Positions 5,125 to 5,656 of a stretch of DNA of 5,656 bases are shown piece by piece (position 1 is the stretch's first letter; every line of letters begins with the position of its first letter). Position numbers and translations under genes: made by a program. This stretch comes from Mesorhizobium sp. (lineage in GTDB: Bacteria > Pseudomonadota > Alphaproteobacteria > Rhizobiales > Rhizobiaceae), in contig JAUYMV010000084.1 of assembly GCA_030698645.1 (NCBI GenBank), positions 1 through 5,656 of the forward strand, in the 5' to 3' direction. The notes under the pieces were generated by a model, which was given only the letters and a program-made list of their open reading frames with translations, had not been told where the DNA came from and did no database searches.

Positions 5125-5656
5125 AAAAGTCCCGTCAGTCGACTATTTTCGGCAAGCGCAAGGAGCCGCACACGGTCATCATCGCGCGCGGCGACCAGAT
5201 CCGGCACTTCACGGTGCGCCCCTGGCTGACGGCTGTGGCCGGCTCGGCGATCGCGGCGGTGGCGATCGGCTACGTGCTCGCCACCTCCTATCTCGTGCTG
5301 CGCGACGATTTGATTGGCGCGACCGTCGCACGCCAGGCACGCATGCAGCAGGCCTATGAGGACCGAATCTCGGCGCTCCGCGCGCAGGTCGACCGCATCA
5401 CCAGCCGCCAGCTGCTCGACCAGCAATTGATGGAGGACAAGGTCGGGGAACTGCTCGCCCGCCAGGCGGAACTGGCCGCGCGCCAAGGCCGCATGGGTCC
5501 GATTCTCGAGCCGACCGCCGCACCGGAAAGCGAGGACGTGCCGGTGCCGCAGAAGCGTCCGGACATGCGCGCCAGCCTTGCCCCCGACATCACCGGTGCG
5601 CTTGCCTTTGCGCCAACCGGCAAGGCCGCCTCACCTTCGGAAAGGTCATTCGCCCT
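5121..5656 (+). CDS. M23-family (LytM-type) peptidoglycan peptidase, N-terminal part only
   Basis: An open frame of 178 codons without a stop that runs off the right edge. Residues 1-34 are basic and cytoplasmic (IFGKRKEPHTVIIARGD, then IRHFTVRPW). Residues about 36-60 are a membrane segment (LTAVAGSAIAAVAIGYVLAT onward). Residues about 64-125 are rich in Ala, Gln, Arg and Glu with heptad-like spacing, typical of a coiled coil, and a Pro-rich linker follows. This architecture and the GKRKEPHTVIIARGD segment match the N-terminus of Rhizobiales M23 peptidases that cleave or regulate cleavage of cross-linked peptidoglycan. The LytM domain (HxxxD and HxH zinc motifs) would lie beyond the window, so whether it is catalytic or degenerate is unknown. 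GTG 5121 is the first start after an in-frame TGA at 5088-5090; the Shine-Dalgarno is weak. It sits 124 bp after bcp. Confidence 0.8.
   Translation, partial: MKKSRQSTIFGKRKEPHTVIIARGDQIRHFTVRPWLTAVAGSAIAAVAIGYVLATSYLVLRDDLIGATVARQARMQQAYEDRISALRAQVDRITSRQLLDQQLMEDKVGELLARQAELAARQGRMGPILEPTAAPESEDVPVPQKRPDMRASLAPDITGALAFAPTGKAASPSERSFA

Noticed and set aside
4770..5486. A 238-codon minus-strand frame crossing the bcp-M23 spacer
   Set aside because: It runs antisense to two recognisable coding regions and encodes a low-order Arg/Ala-rich product. No ribosome site was seen.
1..5656. CRISPR array, insertion sequence, toxin-antitoxin pair, phage or defence genes
   Set aside because: No direct-repeat array, transposase, terminal inverted repeats or small paired ORFs of such families were found. 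All substantial coding sequence is explained by housekeeping and envelope genes.

Overview
The window is GC-rich chromosomal DNA. The protein sequences, and a tRNA-Tyr / rlmB / AsmA-like (DUF3971) / peroxiredoxin / M23 peptidase order, point to an alphaproteobacterium of the Hyphomicrobiales (Rhizobiales), probably in or near the Phyllobacteriaceae (Mesorhizobium-like). That assignment rests on recalled family resemblance, not on a search. Codon and base use look uniform. I see no insertion sequence, phage gene, CRISPR array or other sign of recent transfer. This is an ordinary core-genome stretch, and I did not find a convincing new biological system.

Left edge (1-203). The first 28 nt of a tRNA, best read as tRNA-Tyr, lie on the minus strand and run off the window. 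A near-consensus sigma-70 promoter (TTGACA, 17 nt, CATAAG; 96-124) drives the tRNA. On the plus side is a 13-bp imperfect inverted repeat (162-195). Its right arm ends in a TATAAG box 5 nt before the rlmB ATG, and no Shine-Dalgarno sequence is seen there, so rlmB may be read from a leaderless or nearly leaderless message.

Middle (204-4430). rlmB (204-1058, +) encodes a SpoU/TrmH-family 23S rRNA 2'-O-ribose methyltransferase with all three knot motifs intact. It converges on a large minus-strand gene ending at 1077, and a small hairpin in the 18-bp gap covers both stop codons. The large gene encodes a cysteine-free protein of about 1,117 residues with one N-terminal membrane anchor. It belongs to the DUF3971/AsmA-like (YhdP-related) family of periplasmic bridge-like lipid-transfer proteins.

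Right side (4431-5656). A compact divergent promoter region, with overlapping -10 boxes in a locally symmetric TATA element (4483-4490), separates the large gene from bcp (4529-4996, +). bcp encodes a PrxQ/BCP peroxiredoxin whose only cysteine is the peroxidatic one. A 124-bp spacer with a perfect 15-nt palindrome and a TTAACC/TAAC element follows. The window ends in the N-terminal part (178 codons) of a gene for a membrane-anchored, coiled-coil protein that matches the N-terminus of Rhizobiales M23 (LytM-type) peptidoglycan peptidases. Its GTG start overlaps the stop of a six-codon mini-ORF.

Functional reading: the left part serves translation (tRNA and rRNA modification). The right part is envelope-oriented: probable phospholipid transport to the outer membrane, peroxide defence, and peptidoglycan remodelling.
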